Shown here: positions 33,116 through 47,337 of the stretch, piece by piece | Position numbering within the stretch: the stretch's first letter is position 1 | How the letters are laid out: every line of letters begins with the position of its first letter | DNA from: Rhodosporidiobolus odoratus | Taxonomy: Eukaryota; Basidiomycota; Microbotryomycetes; Sporidiobolales; Sporidiobolaceae | Length of the DNA: 64,000 nucleotides | NCBI GenBank assembly: GCA_034387635.1 | Contig: JAOANU010000015.1 | Coordinates: 434,001 to 498,000 of the forward strand | Direction: 5' to 3' | Notes under the pieces: generated by a model | Seen by the model: only the letters and a program-made list of their open reading frames with translations | What the model was told of the DNA's origin: nothing | Databases searched by the model: none | Position numbers and translations under genes: made by a program

Positions 33116-36100
33116 ATGGCAGCAGACAACCCCTTGACTCCGTTACTCAACGCTCTCCAACAAGCCATCATTCCCCCTACCACCGCCGCTTCTTCTTTCC
33201 CTTCACCCTCCGACCTCGCCTTTGAACGCACCCTCTCCAGAAGACTGGCAAACAACCTCGACTCAGAGTCAGACCGCATCCTCACCCTCGCAAACCGCGT
33301 ACTCAACTGGGCCACCTCAAACCCCAACCTCGCCCTCGACTCCGACTTGATCAAGGATGGCCTCTACAACCAACTCACTCAACCCCTAGAACAACTCCTC
33401 GAACACGCAGACGACTCGGTTGACAAACACCTCGGTCAGGGCAAACACCGCACTTCCACCGTCGGCGCCGTCGGAGCCAAGTCGGCTCAGCTCCTCGAGG
33501 AAAAGGAACGCGAACGAGCCAAACGCGACAGGCTGCCCGCCCGACTCTTGCACGACAGCTCTTTGGAGAAACCCCAAACCACGTTCACGGCCCGAACGAG
33601 CTTGCCCGTACCCAAGATCGGCGAAGAGGCGGAGGGAGTGCCGCTGTGGAAACCGCTACTCAGGCGCAAGGTCAATGCGCTCGGTGGCGAGGAGGCCGAA
33701 GGATGGCTCAGGACAGAGGTCTACCAGCCCACCAGCAGCTTCAGCACGACGACCAACACGACTCCCCCATCCTACACCCGTTACATCCATCCGTACGCCG
33801 ACGAACTGGCTGCTCTCGCCCCTCCTTCGTCTTTCCTCGCCAAGCCCGAGAAGCCCCAGCCACATGCGAAAAACAGCTTTGACAAGACGCCGTTCGAATG
33901 GGTTGCGGATTCGAAGGCGCTCGAGAGGATGGTCGACGAGATCAGGGAGGTTGGCAAGTCGGGAATGAAGGACCTGGCTATCGATTTGGAGCACCATGAC
34001 TTCAGGACTTGGAACGGTGTCACTTGTCTGATCCAGGTACGTTACTCGCACCACTCCACTACCGTCGACTTGCCCTGATCGGCCCGGCGTGCTTACTCTG
34101 CCACATGACGGAGCAGCTCAGCACTCGCAACAAAGACTATGTCATCGATGCCCTCGACCCTGCCGTGCGCGACAACCTCGACCTCTTGAACGAATTCTTC
34201 ACCGACCCTGAATGGGTCAAGGTAAGCTCAGTCCCTGACCTCGTCCTCCCGAGGTCGCATACTGACTCTCGCTACTCGCCCCAGGTTTTGCACGGTGCCA
34301 ACTCGGACATCGTTTGGCTTCAGCGAGACTTTGGGCTGTACATTGTCGGGTTATTCGACACTTACCACGCGACCAAAATCCTCGGTTCGATCTCTCGACT
34401 TCTTCCCGCATTGCAATGATCTGACGCGACTGCTGCACGCCTACAGGCTACGCTCAGCACTCTCTAGCCTCCCTGCTTGACATGTACACCGACTTCGAGC
34501 CCGACAAGCGGTACCAGTTAGCCGACTGGCGCATTCGGTTCGTCCTTCTCAGTGTCTCGGTTGACAAGTGCTTCCTTACTCACCCTCTGCGTGCAGGCCC
34601 TTACCGAAAGAAATGCTCCACTACGCTCGCTCTGATACCCACTTCCTCCTCTCCATCTACGACCACCTCCGCCGCGCCCTCCACTCGAAAGCCACGTCTT
34701 CCCCTCCCTCCCCTACCGATCTCTCACCCTTGGAACAAGTCTTCGCGCGCTCAAAATCCGTTTCAGGCATCACTCACTCCCTAGCTCCCTTTGACCACCA
34801 GACGGGATTCTTCGACAGTGGTTTCCTCCTGCCCCTCGCAAAACACGGGCAACTCAAAGCCTACTCAACCGCGGTGGCCGTCCCTACCCTCCCGATCAAG
34901 ACCGGCTGGGGACCTCGTGAAGGGAAATTCGAAGTTCTCAGAGCTGTAGTGAGGTGGAGGGAGGAGATCGCGAGAGAAGAGGATGAGAGTCCGAGGTTTG
35001 TGCTCAGTGTTGGAGGGGTTTGGCAACTTGCTGAACTTGGGGGAGTGGGGAGAATCAAGGAGGGGAGGGAAGTGATGCAGGTTCTTGGTGGGGCTAGGGG
35101 GGGTGTCAGTGAGGTGGTCAGGAAGAGGAAGGATGAATTGGCGGGGCTGATCCAGGAGACTTGGGAAGCGGTCGCAGGGCGCACGGGAGGGGATGAACCG
35201 GGGGCAGATGTCGAGATGGGACAGGCGGCAGTGCAGGCGGTTCAGATTGGGATGGCGGCCGAGGAGCCTAGCGTTAGGCCGGTTGGAGGACTTTGGGGCG
35301 AGGAAGAACAGGCGACGGTTGCGTCTTCCTCTTCCGTAATTGTCGCCGCCGCCTCGCAGTCTGCCTTCTACGGTTCAGCCATCTCTCGTGCGCCTTCCGC
35401 TGCGCAGCCATCGCCTCAGATCGCTGTCACGACCTCTTCTTCCTTCTTCGGCTCGACCATCCCTCAGGCTTCTTCCTCCTCCGCAACCTCCTCGTCTGAC
35501 AAGGCCAAGGGCAAGCGTCCGATCCTCGTCAGAAACGGCAGCAGTAGTAGGGACCTCGAACGCGCCGCCGCCGTCGAAAAGGTTCATGCCTCCCTCGTCC
35601 TCGGTGGTGGACTCGCTCAATCTCTCCAGGCCCACGTCATCCCTATTACTGCCACTCCCGCTTCCCCAGCAATGGATGTCGACCTCGACACTGCCCTCGA
35701 ATCTACGGACCCGACCGCTCCCCCACCTTTTGACCTCACAGCTTCAGCAGATCACACCTACGTCCCCCTTTCCGGTCGAGTTCCCAAACCTGAACAACCG
35801 TCTCTGCTCGACGCAGACAGTCGCGCACCAAAGATGGAACAACCTAAAGCCAAGGATTCCGATGTACTTGTCGTTTCAGCTATGAAAGATCGAGGGACGG
35901 GCGGGACTGGGAGCAGCGGGAAGAAGAGGAAGAGAGTCGCGGGAGTTGTGCCTACCGCCGACTCGTCCTCTTCTACCTCCCTCACCGACCCTTCAGCGAC
36001 TGCCTCGACCTCCACTTCGACGCCTTCCAACCTCGACGAAGCCACCTCCCCTCCACCCGCTCATCAACCCGCTCCCAAGAAGATCAAGAAATCCCGGGCA

Positions 36101-36373
36101 GAACGCGCCGCTCTCGCCGCCTCGATTGTTCCGCACGACTATTCCACCTCGTCGTCTATCCTCGATGCTAAACCTACGGGTGCAGCGGGAGCTCAGAGGA
36201 GGGAGATGGATAAGAAGGCGAGGAAGAAGGAGGCGAGGGCGGAGCAGGTGGGTAAGGTGGATCGGAATGCGATCGATACGAGTGCGTTTGGCAGGGCGCC
36301 AAGGGTCAACAATGCTCCTAAAAAAGCCGCGAAGGCCATGAGCTTTGCAGCTGGCGGGAGTGGGAGGAAGTAG
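33116..36373 (+). CDS. RRP6: Nuclear exosome 3'-5' exoribonuclease Rrp6
   Basis: Catalytic subunit of the nuclear exosome; trims rRNA and snoRNA precursors and degrades aberrant RNA. The start at 33116 gives MAADNPLTPLLNALQQAI and a PMC2NT-like N-terminal region (about residues 10-110) that would bind Rrp47. The DEDDy nuclease follows: FEWVADSKALERMV, LAIDLEHHDFRTWNGVTCLIQ (D and E of Exo I), NSDIVWLQRDFGLYIVG (Exo II Asp) and KEMLHYARSDTHFLL (Exo III Tyr and Asp). The HRDC region comes next: GPREGKFEVLRAVVRWREE with LSVGGVWQLAEL. The C-terminal third is Ser/Pro/Lys-rich with basic KKRKR-type nuclear signals, ending SFAAGGSGRK. Four short introns, all inside the nuclease domain. About 1,000 residues; intact with all catalytic residues. 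Confidence 0.95.
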
Positions 36374-36814
36374 AAGCGCGCATGAGCCGCAATGAATGCT
36401 TTGCGGTCAGGCGCAAAGCTGTCTCTACTTTCCTTTGCCGTCGTTCTTGTCACGAGTCTTTTCGCGGCAGACATTTGCCATTGTCTCTCTTGACATTCCT
36501 CTCTCGATCATTGCCCTCTTGACCATTCCCCTCTCCCTACCTGTACACCCAGCCAGCACACCGCTATTGCGCAAGTTGCAGCCGCTCTCCCAGCCGTACT
36601 ATGCGCGGCGGGGAGTGTGAAGCAGTAAAAGAGCTTTTCGACTGCCAATGTCTGGAGCGGATGAACCCCTTTTCCAGCTCTTTTCGCGTCTCGGAGACGG
36701 TACTGCAGCTCATCTGATACTTGTCTACGTGGCTGTATTGCTTTACAAAGACGAGAAGCGACGGGCAAAAACAAGCAACAACGACAAAGCAAGTAATCAA
36801 TCCTCCCTCGACCC
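36374..36814. other. Tail-to-tail intergenic region RRP6 / Lon
   Basis: 441 bases between two convergent stop codons. Open frames here are short and without support. It presumably holds both 3' UTRs and terminators; nothing else seen. Confidence 0.45.
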
Positions 36815-39800
36815 CTACAAGCGACTCTCGACCCACCCACGCTCGCCATCTCGGTGCCTCACCCCAACCTTACCCGCAAACACCGTCTTCAGCGCCTCTT
36901 CCACCCTTTGAACATACACGAACTCAACCTCCGCTTTTACCGACGCGGGAATGTCGGATTCTACGTCCCGCTTGTTACGAGCCGGGAGGATGAGAAGCCT
37001 GAGACCGGCACGGTGGGCGGCGAGAACCTGCGCAAAAGGAACAGGGTTAGCAAGGCCTGGGAGAAAAGGAGAGGGTACTATACAGCGGAAAGCGCACCTT
37101 TTCTCTGATCCCGCCGACCGGAGTCACTGCGCCGCGTAGGGTAATCTCTCCTGTCATACCTACGCGAGGGACGGTAGGAATGCCAGTCACTGCACGGAGA
37201 TGGGCAACCAGAAGGAAGCAAGAACAGTCAGTCGCTCTGCATGCGAGTCGAAACCGGAGTTGAGAGCAACTTACTCAGCGAGACGACCGCCACTGCCATA
37301 GCCACCCCCGCACTCGGTCCATCCTTCTTGACCGCCCCAGCGGGCAGGTGCAGGTGCAAGTCAAGGTTGCGGAAGACATCCTCCTTAACGCTCGCAGACA
37401 AGCCAAGCTCATATGCGTGGGCTTTGGTCCACGCTACTGCGACGTGTGCTGACTCGCTGATGACTTCGCCGAGTTGACCGGTCGTGTGAAGCTTGCCGGT
37501 ACCGGGGAAGGAGGCAGCTTCGATGTCTGAGAGGGCGGAGAAAAGGCAAAAGCACCAAGCCGTGCATGTCAGCCTCGCTGCGAGCTCCGAGCGAGACACT
37601 GAAGGAAGACGCACGCAAGATCCCTCCGTTCCCACTGCCCTGGTAAGCGAGCCCAGTCGCAACCCCGACCCTGTTTCCTTCCTTCTCCGCCTCCTCCGGA
37701 TCCCACCTGCTGTTTCCCAAGATCCTCTCAACGTCTTCCTCGCCGACCTCCGGGATGTACCCTTTCGGCATTGAACCGTTTGCCCTCAAGGGACTGGTGT
37801 GCTCGCGTGCCTCGGCGTACTCGACTGCTTTGGCCCGACAGACTGCAGCGAGTTGCCGTTCAAGCGAGCGCACGCCGGCTTCGCGAGTATAGTGGGTGAT
37901 CAGGAAAAGTAGAGTAGAGTCTGAGAGGGTGAAGAGGGAAGGGGTGAGGACGTGTGCAGCAAGTTGCTTTGGCAAAAGAGACTGGCGGGCTATGCGAAGC
38001 TTTTCCTCATGCTGGTGGGCAGAGCAGTTCAGCTAGTAACAGGGATAAGGAGGTAAGGCAGGCAGACATACGACATAACCACTTAGCTCGACGGCCTCCA
38101 TCCGGTCGTAGAGCGGTTCCGATATTGAGTCAAGCTGATTTGCCGTAGCGATGAAAAGGACCTGGGAGAGGTCGATCGGAATGCCCAGCTGCACACACGA
38201 TGCATAAGCAGAAAAGAACGACACGTGTGGGCGGAGCGACATACGTAGTGGTCGCTGAAGGACCAGTTCTGGCTCGGATCAAGCACTTCAAGCAACGCGG
38301 CATCCGGCGACCCACGAAGGGTGTCGTGGCCAATCTTGTCGATTTCGTCCAGGAGAATGATAGGGTTCTGCGTTCCAGCTTTGATGAGCGCAGAGACGAT
38401 CTTTCCGGGCATGGCGCCAACGTAGCTGTCGATCGAGAGAAAAGACAGAGGACCTGCTCGTCAGGCTGGCTCGCGGGTAAATCTTATAAAGAAGCACCAC
38501 TCACGTCCTCCGATGACCCCTGATTTCTGCCTCGTCTCTCACGCCCCCCAGGCTGATCCTCACAAACTTCCTGCCCATGGCCTCAGCCAGGCTCCTCGCA
38601 ATGCTGGTCTTGCCAACGCCTGGCGGACCGTGCAACAAGAGGATGGGTGCGGGGTGAGGCGATGGAGCCTGGGCGGAAGGCTCTAATGGCAGAGACGGAA
38701 CGAGCGATGTGGACGGATCCCGAAGAACCACGGCTGTCTCGGTTGAAGGAGCGAGGGCAGCCTCGGTGGCAGAGGCAGTAGCAGCAGCGAGGGAGGAGGA
38801 AAGCAAGACATCGGCTTGTTCCGACTGTAGGCGGAGAACTGCAAGCCATTCAAGCAAGCGCTTCTTGATCTTGTCTGTAGGAGTGGCGAGGCGCGAAAGA
38901 AACAGAGTCAACGAAGTCGACCTTCTCAATCTCGACGCATTCTCCGTTACAAGAGGAGGCGGACAGATTGTGAGACGCACCCAGGCCATAGTGATCTTCG
39001 TCAAGTTTCTTGCGCGCTTTGGCGATGAAGTCCTTGTCCTTCGGGAGCTGAGTCGAGTCCGCAGCGGTCCAAGGAATAGCGAGTAGGGTTTCGATGTAGT
39101 TACCTGCACATGGAACAGCTTCAGCGGTTGAGCTGATGAGTCGGACACTGGAGTCACCCAGTCAAAGGTTCGGGAAGGACGTACGGATGACCCCATGCTC
39201 CGCTCCCTGTGGAGGACTCTTCTTGAGCCTCTTCAGTTCTCGAACCGCAACCTTCTTCGCCTCCTCCGAGAACGCCTTCACTTCAATCTTCTTCTCCAGC
39301 TCTCTCATCTCATCTTCCTCTTCGGCTTCTTCATCTCCACCAAGAGGCGCTGACTGCGAGCGTGATGAGCGGCTCCTTCCCGTCGACGGCTTGAGCGGCG
39401 AGCCCGATCCGATGATCACGGGCGAAGGTTTCTTCGTCGTGGCAAGCTCGTCCAACTCTTGCCTGATGGCAAGTAGCTGCTGCATGAGGACGTACTCCCT
39501 CTGCCTCCTTTGCGTATCCTTGTCGACCCGGTCCTCGATCCGCTTTGTCAGCTTGAGAGCTTCGGTTTCGCGCGTGAAGAGCTCGATGCCTTTCTTCACT
39601 CGGTCGACGGGATCCAGAAGAGAGAGGACGAGCAGTTTGTCGGCGTAGGTGATACCCGTCGAGGACTGGGAGAGGGGGATGGTGCCGATCAACGCGTCGA
39701 CGAAGGACGCGGCGCTTGACAGCGAGAGGGCGGCTAGTAGCACGCGGAGGCGTCGCACGAATGGGAAAGGAAGGATCGAGGAGGATGACAGAATAGACAG

Positions 39801-40661
39801 CAAGTCGATAGCGGTTTGGCGGAGAGAGGTCAAGAATGGCGTGTGCGAGGGGGGTAAGACGTCGGTGCGAGGGTCACACACTGTGACTTCCGCGAGGTGG
39901 TGCTCCGCGGCAGGGTCGAGACTGGTCGGGTCGAACGAAAATCGAGCGAGACCCTCCAGAACGACGAGAAAACCACGGCCGGAACCGGAGGAAAGGCGTT
40001 CGAGGCGAACGAGACGGGCGGCAGTCCCGTCTAAACATCGGAGGGAGGTGTGAAGCGAGCCCGATCAGACTTAGTTCAGTTGCCTTCGAGCGACCTCGCT
40101 TACGGGTAGGAAGAAGGACTCAGATACAAGGGGATGACGCACATTGAAACAGTTCCTCCGGGCCCGGCTGCCTACTGGCATCTGTGGCACGGGTTCCTGC
40201 TCCCTGCGTCTTGATGACCTCGAGGGACTCTTGTCTATTGCCATTTCCGCTATCCGGTTCGTCCCCCACATGGCCCTTCGCCCCGTCGCCCCCCTCCTTC
40301 CGGTTCACAGCGACAGCTAGCGCATTCGTAACTGATCGCTGAGCCTTGAGAGGGACGCAGCCTAGCACAACCTGCTTCTGGGCCGCTAAGCCGGAGTCGG
40401 AAGAGGGTGTGGTGGAGGCATCCTGTGGCTCGAGGACTTAGCAGAGCATCGGATGAGGAGGCAGGTACACGTACCTTGACTACGTCTCTGATGACCTGTA
40501 TTCCATGCTTACTTGTGACGGACAGCGATAAAGTGAGGCCGGGGAAGACGACGGTATCGGGTGGGAGACTGCGGGGGCATAAAAGCTGAGCGGAAACATG
40601 AGGAAACGTAGGGCGATGCTTACGGTAGCAGAGATAACTGCGAGGGTATGCTTGACGCCAT
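36815..40661 (-). CDS. LONP2: Peroxisomal Lon protease (LONP2 type)
   Basis: ATP-dependent serine protease for peroxisomal matrix quality control. The start at 40661 ([13 protein letters not shown]) joins over an intron to [19 protein letters not shown], the Lon N-domain with no mitochondrial presequence. The middle has a charged coil ([19 protein letters not shown]) and [23 protein letters not shown]+ part: Walker [41 protein letters not shown], Walker [14 protein letters not shown]. Proteolytic domain: [18 protein letters not shown] with the catalytic Ser, and [15 protein letters not shown] with the catalytic Lys. The last exon ends [10 protein letters not shown]; the SRL tripeptide is a type 1 peroxisomal targeting signal. 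A Ser/Thr/Pro insert separates the N-domain from the AAA+ module. About ten introns; intact. Confidence 0.93.
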
Positions 40662-40922
40662 CTGAGCGAGACGACCGGCAGAAGTGGCGGCGAGAGCAAG
40701 ACGGTGAAAGCGACATCCAGGATCATGACTGGTCACATCGCTCGCGGGCAGGTCAGGCACTGCACACCGGTATACCCAATCATGGCAAGTGCAGCAACCG
40801 GGACAAGGGACCTCTAAGGGAAACGAGCAGAAAACGTTGTTTTGATCAAGAGATTCCCTTCCACCACGCCCTCTACAGCCCGGAAAGTACACGCTCCACC
40901 GACTCGGCATCCAGGTCTCACC

Positions 40923-43012
<2,090 letters not shown>

Positions 43013-43104
43013 AGTCTTACGTACTAGCAACGGATGTCGCCTTTATCTCCCTCGTCCATTGCGACTTGTTGTTGATCTTCCCCACTTTGCTCTTTCTCTT
43101 CGCA

Positions 43105-45916
43105 TGGACGAATCCTGGGCTTGGGACGGCTCACTCATCTCCCTGACAGCCTCGTACCCGTCCTCCAGAGCCTCCAGTAATCCGTCTCCGCCGATCCGCA
43201 GTCGCGTCGCCTCCACCCATTCCCTCACTTCGTCGGTCGAAGGCCCACGGCCTCTGGACGTTGTCGGACTGCCCTCACCAAGCACACCGGAGCCCGACCT
43301 GCTGGTCACGACACCAACCGCACCGCCTCGCGCGATTGTGAGAAGCGAACGAACCCCTCCGCCTCCGCCTCTCCCAATCTTCTCGAGCATTCCACTTTCG
43401 CCTACTACACCCTCTGAGGCGCACGATACCTCTACGCATCCTTCATCTCCTCCCTTCGCCACCTTCCTTCACGCCGAGCACTCTTTTGGGCTATCACCTC
43501 CCAACTCCCCCACACACTCTGATCCGTCCTCCGCAACCGGCTCGAGAGGCCGCGACGGCTCGAGCGCGGCGTCGAGCGCTCGTAGAGGGAGAGGAAAAGG
43601 TAGATCCAGAGCTGGAAGCGTCAGCAGCACGGCCAGTACCGATGGAAGCGCTCGAGCGGGCGCCGCGGAGAGTCTGGCTAGTGGCGAGATGAGCAGCGGC
43701 GGAGAGGACGACTACCACCACGCGGCCGCAGGCGGACTTGTCATGCCATCGCTGCACCTCGGAGGCGCGTCGGCGCCACCGGCAACGCGCAACGCGTCTG
43801 GCGAGGCTAAAACTCCCGAGGGGAAGAGACCAAAGATGCTGGTACTGGGAAAGACAGCAGAGGAGCGACGGACGCTTGCTACGTTACTTGCTGTCGACGA
43901 AGACGCTAGCAAGTCACATAGCGGGAGCTCCGATACTGGAGTTACCGATATGAGCTACTCGTTTCTCTCGACACGACCTTCACAACGGTCCAGCTCGCAT
44001 TCTCGCTCTGTCGCCGCGGCCTCTCCACCAGAGTGCGACGTGTCCAGCGCTTTTGAGCTCCTGCTCCCGGCTTGTTCCGACAATGCGACCCATGCCCCGG
44101 CTTTCGTCGAGCTTTCCCACCCCACGCCCTCCTTCGAGATCGATATCGCCCGTATCACTCAAGAATTAGCCAGGCCGCTCAACATGCTCGAGGCGAAGCT
44201 CGTGCCGACCTACCCGGCGACGACAGGGCTAGCAGCGCTCGTAGAACAAGCAGGATGTGGGATGTTTGATGCCGCTTTCTTTCTGTTTTCATCCCGTAGG
44301 CCCCGTTCATTCTGTTCTCTTCGGATTGTTTACTGGCTAATCTCACTATTGTGACAGCTCCGACGCACGCCGAAATCTCCGTCGCTCGCCCTTTCTCCCA
44401 CCTCATCCCGCTTTACCCTGTCCTTCTTCTTCCACCATTTCCTACGGGCAAACCCCAGAAGACATCTGCACTGGAGCAAGCCGTGAAGGACCAGCTAGAC
44501 AAGGCAGGTCTGCGGTGGCTCCCTGCCATCCGGGTGTCGTGCCGTGAGCGAGGAAACGGGAACAAGTCGGATGGACTGTATATGCTGCCTCACGACCTTT
44601 TCGTCCACCACCCTCCCCATGCATCTCCCTTCACAGGCCCCCCTTCCGCGCCTTCCTCTGGCTCTGGTTCCGCCCTGCCGACCGCACATTCCACCCAGGC
44701 TTCCTCCCCTTCCTCCGAAGGTCTGCCCGTCTCCAGCCTGCATTCCAAGCCAATCTCCCTCGCATCATCACAGGAGCTCCCTCCACCTCCCCTCTCTCCT
44801 GCCTACACCGCCGCTTCCTTCTCCTCCCCCCGCAGCGACAGCGGCAGTCGATCCCTCTCCCTCTCCTCTCGTGGCGGATCCTCCTCCTCACGCTCATCCT
44901 CTCGAGGGCACTCTCGTCGACACGCCCGAGGAGGCAGCAGGGACGAAGAGTATAGCAATTCGCTCGCATCGCTGTATCGCCTTCAAGCGTTACTACACTC
45001 ACCCGATGCGCCTGGTGAACTACGCAAAGCCCGAGTGCAACAGTTCTTAGAGTGGAGGGAGGTTGAGCTCGCCGCGAGAGGTGTGATCCCGCTCGAAGTG
45101 ACGAGTCTGCCTAAGGAGTGGGGTGAGAAGGAGGTCGAAGCCGCCGGCGGGAGACGGGACATCGACTTTTCGAGAAGAGTAGCAGAGCGACGGGTCGCGC
45201 TAGCCGGATCATACGAGCCGGCGCTCAGACTATCGAAGGACGATGACGGGGATGTCTTGTCCAGCAGTGAGTCTGAGCCCGACGAGTACGACCGGGAAGA
45301 CGAGGACGCGGACGAGATCGGTCGCGCAGGCGGAACAGCCCGCAAATCCTTCTCTTTCTCGACTTCTTCTCTCGATCCTACTACGCCTCGGGTCGCCCAT
45401 CGTCCTCTTGCACCCTTCTCCGACTCCTCGGGCTCTGGGAATGGTAACGAGGACCTGAGCAGCTGCGGCTACTTCCCTGCTTTCCCACCTCCGCCTCCGT
45501 CCTTCGCCCTTCCACTCGACGCCTCCGTCGCATCCCTCACATCTACCAGCTCGACCAAGTCAGGCAGCGAGATGACCGCCTCGTCTATCTTCCTCCTCTC
45601 CGCTGCGGCAAGCGATCCATTTCACCTTCCTTCTCTGCTTCACCTCGTTGGCCTCAACCTTCGCCTCGCCGTTTTCTCACCGTCCTTCGCTGCTTCGCTG
45701 CCAGTCTCGCCGTCGCCACCCTCAGCCGCGTCGAACCGACTCGACCTGCCGACCAAGGAACGGAAGAAACGCCGCGCTGGGTGGGGCTGGGCGCGCACTG
45801 CAGCGCTTGTGGGCGTTGTCTTTGCTGCTGGGGTAGCAGTCGGCGTGACTGCAGCTGCAGCGGCGGATGCGGAAGCTGGTGGGCTCGGCCGATGGGTCGG
45901 CATTTCTCGCGCTTAA
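43105..45916 (+). CDS. Large low-complexity protein, possible degenerate septin-like domain, C-terminal membrane anchor
   Basis: Not firmly recognised. Two exons joined over an intron of about 60 nt (about 44296-44357, ending GACAG) give roughly 915 residues, starting MDESWAWDGSLISLTASYPS. The first 240 residues are Ser/Pro-rich. Then KMLVLGKTAEERRTLATLLA resembles a P-loop strand and helix but lacks the GxxxxGK[ST] glycines. FDAAFFLFSS|PPTHAEISVARPF and HLIPLYPVLLLPPFPTGKP resemble the septin region around the G4 motif, again without the nucleotide-binding residues. A long Ser/Arg/Glu linker follows, and the tail has a basic KERKKRRAGWGW stretch plus one hydrophobic segment (ALVGVVFAAGVAVGV) before the stop. 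The picture is a membrane-anchored pseudo-GTPase; the septin relation is an inference from pattern only. Divergent from ADE12. Confidence 0.6.
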
Positions 45917-46639
45917 TGTGTATCTGTACTCAAGCGAAGGGCGAAGTCGGACGATGATTGATTGTGTTGCTTGTACAGTCTTTTTCCTCTTTCCCCATTA
46001 TCTTCGACTCTCGTGTTTTCTCCATCTCTCGTCTCTGTTGCCTCTTCTTTTTCCTCTTCCACTGCCTGATGTCGTACTCTTCGTAACTGTCTCTTCCGTC
46101 TGTACTGTTCTCCTATCCGCCTTCTGTCGTAGTCTTGCCTAGTCTCTAGTGCTACTCTACTTTTCGCCAACAACTGCAGCTAGATCACGCGAGGCGGACG
46201 AGCTGAAGGAGACTTGGTCAGGCCGGCTGATCCCGCAAGCTGGGCCTATCATCCGGTTCAGAGCGTCAATGGAGCCGAACTGTTCGAGAGACTGACGGGT
46301 GCACACTTTACAGCCTGTTCCGACAGTCAGAATGAGCGGTTGAAGAGCCAAGAAAAGGCGGGCCGTCAAAAGTCTGGTTTTTGTACTGCTACTGAGGGAA
46401 GCAGGCCTTGTGAGCGTCGCGGATGAGTCGTCAATCGCGCTCGAGGTGCTAGAGCGTATTTTGGCCACTGAACGGCACCTGCTCTCGCCAACACAACGCG
46501 GACGACGTTGAAGATGACCGTCTCAGCGCTGGCTTTCCCATCGCAGTGTCGCCAGCGTCCTAATAAGCCCCCGCATTCCTCGCAGTACTGTAGAGAACAG
46601 GAGCTATAGCGTGCGGCTCCCGCTACTAGCGAGCGTAGG
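45917..46639. other. Intergenic stretch with one orphan exon-like frame
   Basis: 723 bases between the large septin-like gene and the ADE12 duplication. The first 200 are very T/C-rich and probably the 3' UTR. On the minus strand 46157-46291 begins right after a CCGTCAG acceptor, reads SLEQFGSIDALNRMIGPACG then ISRPDQVSFSSSASRDLAAV and ends VGEK-stop. This looks protein-like, but no upstream exon or family could be named. Confidence 0.35.
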
Positions 46640-47056
46640 ACGGGTTCGATGGCAGCGGGCGAGCGAAGTGAAGGAAAGTCGACGGGGCTGAAGAACGCCG
46701 ACGGCGGCTCGAGATGGGCCGAAGCTCGCAGCGTCGAGAGATGTAGCGGCTGGTGACCATCTGAGTGCCTCCCTCAGGTAGACCAACCAGCAGGACACCA
46801 GATACGAGATCAACTTGCCTTCCTGCAGAAGATCGAATAAGCCAGTGTCTGATCCACAGGACGAGCTGAAAATTCGAGAGGGGACGCACATCCCCCCACT
46901 GTGCGCCTAAGACCACAGAGGCTGTATTGGGCGGTTGTGCCATGGTTGGCGAGACGAAGACGAGAGCGAGTCAATCGAAGACTGGTTTCTTCTGCGTGGA
47001 AATTCTGATAAAGGGCTGGCAGGATAGCACAAGCTTCGGATTTCTCCCTAGTAGTC
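46640..47056 (-). repeat. Segmental duplication copy 2 (detached ADE12 promoter, exon 1, intron 1)
   Basis: Second copy of the ADE12 5' region. ATG at 46943, MAQPPNTASVVLGAQWGD, followed directly by a canonical donor GTGCGT, then a 66-nt intron ending CTGCAG, the 4-nt GAAG (46819-46822) and a GCAAGT donor. The next ADE12 exon is absent on this side; reading through meets stops. It is thus a truncated gene copy that still carries good splice signals. It ends 61 bases before the left attachment site of the mobile element array. Confidence 0.88.
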
Positions 47057-47117
47057 CACCTTGTCTCATTACATCTGTACAGCTCGGAACATAGCATACT
47101 GCAGGAGAGGCAAATCG

Positions 47118-47130
47118 ACCTTCTCAAACC
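47118..47130 (+). repeat. Attachment site, left end (attL-like core)
   Basis: ACCTTCTCAAACC. To its left is unique flanking DNA (AGGCAAATCG); to its right the element starts with CGTCAGTCCGG. The same 13 bases recur at 50862-50874 and 54609-54621. Confidence 0.9.
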
Positions 47131-47195
47131 CGTCAGTCCGGACTCGGAATTTTTTTGGCAGGGCGAGTCCAGCCGAGTCCGACGGACTCACGGGT
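47128..47195. repeat. Imperfect inverted repeat at element left end (copy A)
   Basis: The arm 47128-47147 (ACCCGTCAGTCCGGACTCGG) pairs imperfectly with 47173-47195 (CCGAGTCCGACGGACTCACG then GGT), leaving a loop of about 25 bases with a T-run. Such symmetrical sites next to a crossover core are typical recombinase binding arms. The same structure is in copy B at about 50872-50939. Confidence 0.75.
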
Positions 47196-47337
47196 GAATA
47201 ATCTGACTTATCATATAGTCTGCATGGAATAACTTCGCTTATCATCTACACCTTACCTTCAATACCAGAGAGGGGAAACAGTCAAAGGGATAAGAAGCAT
47301 GCCCCCTTTCCCGCCTCTTCTCATCTTCCGCACATCA

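Noticed and set aside
47118..47130. The 13-bp core as part of a tRNA gene, as for many phage sites
   Set aside because: The flanks of the predicted empty site do not form a cloverleaf or A/B boxes by eye.
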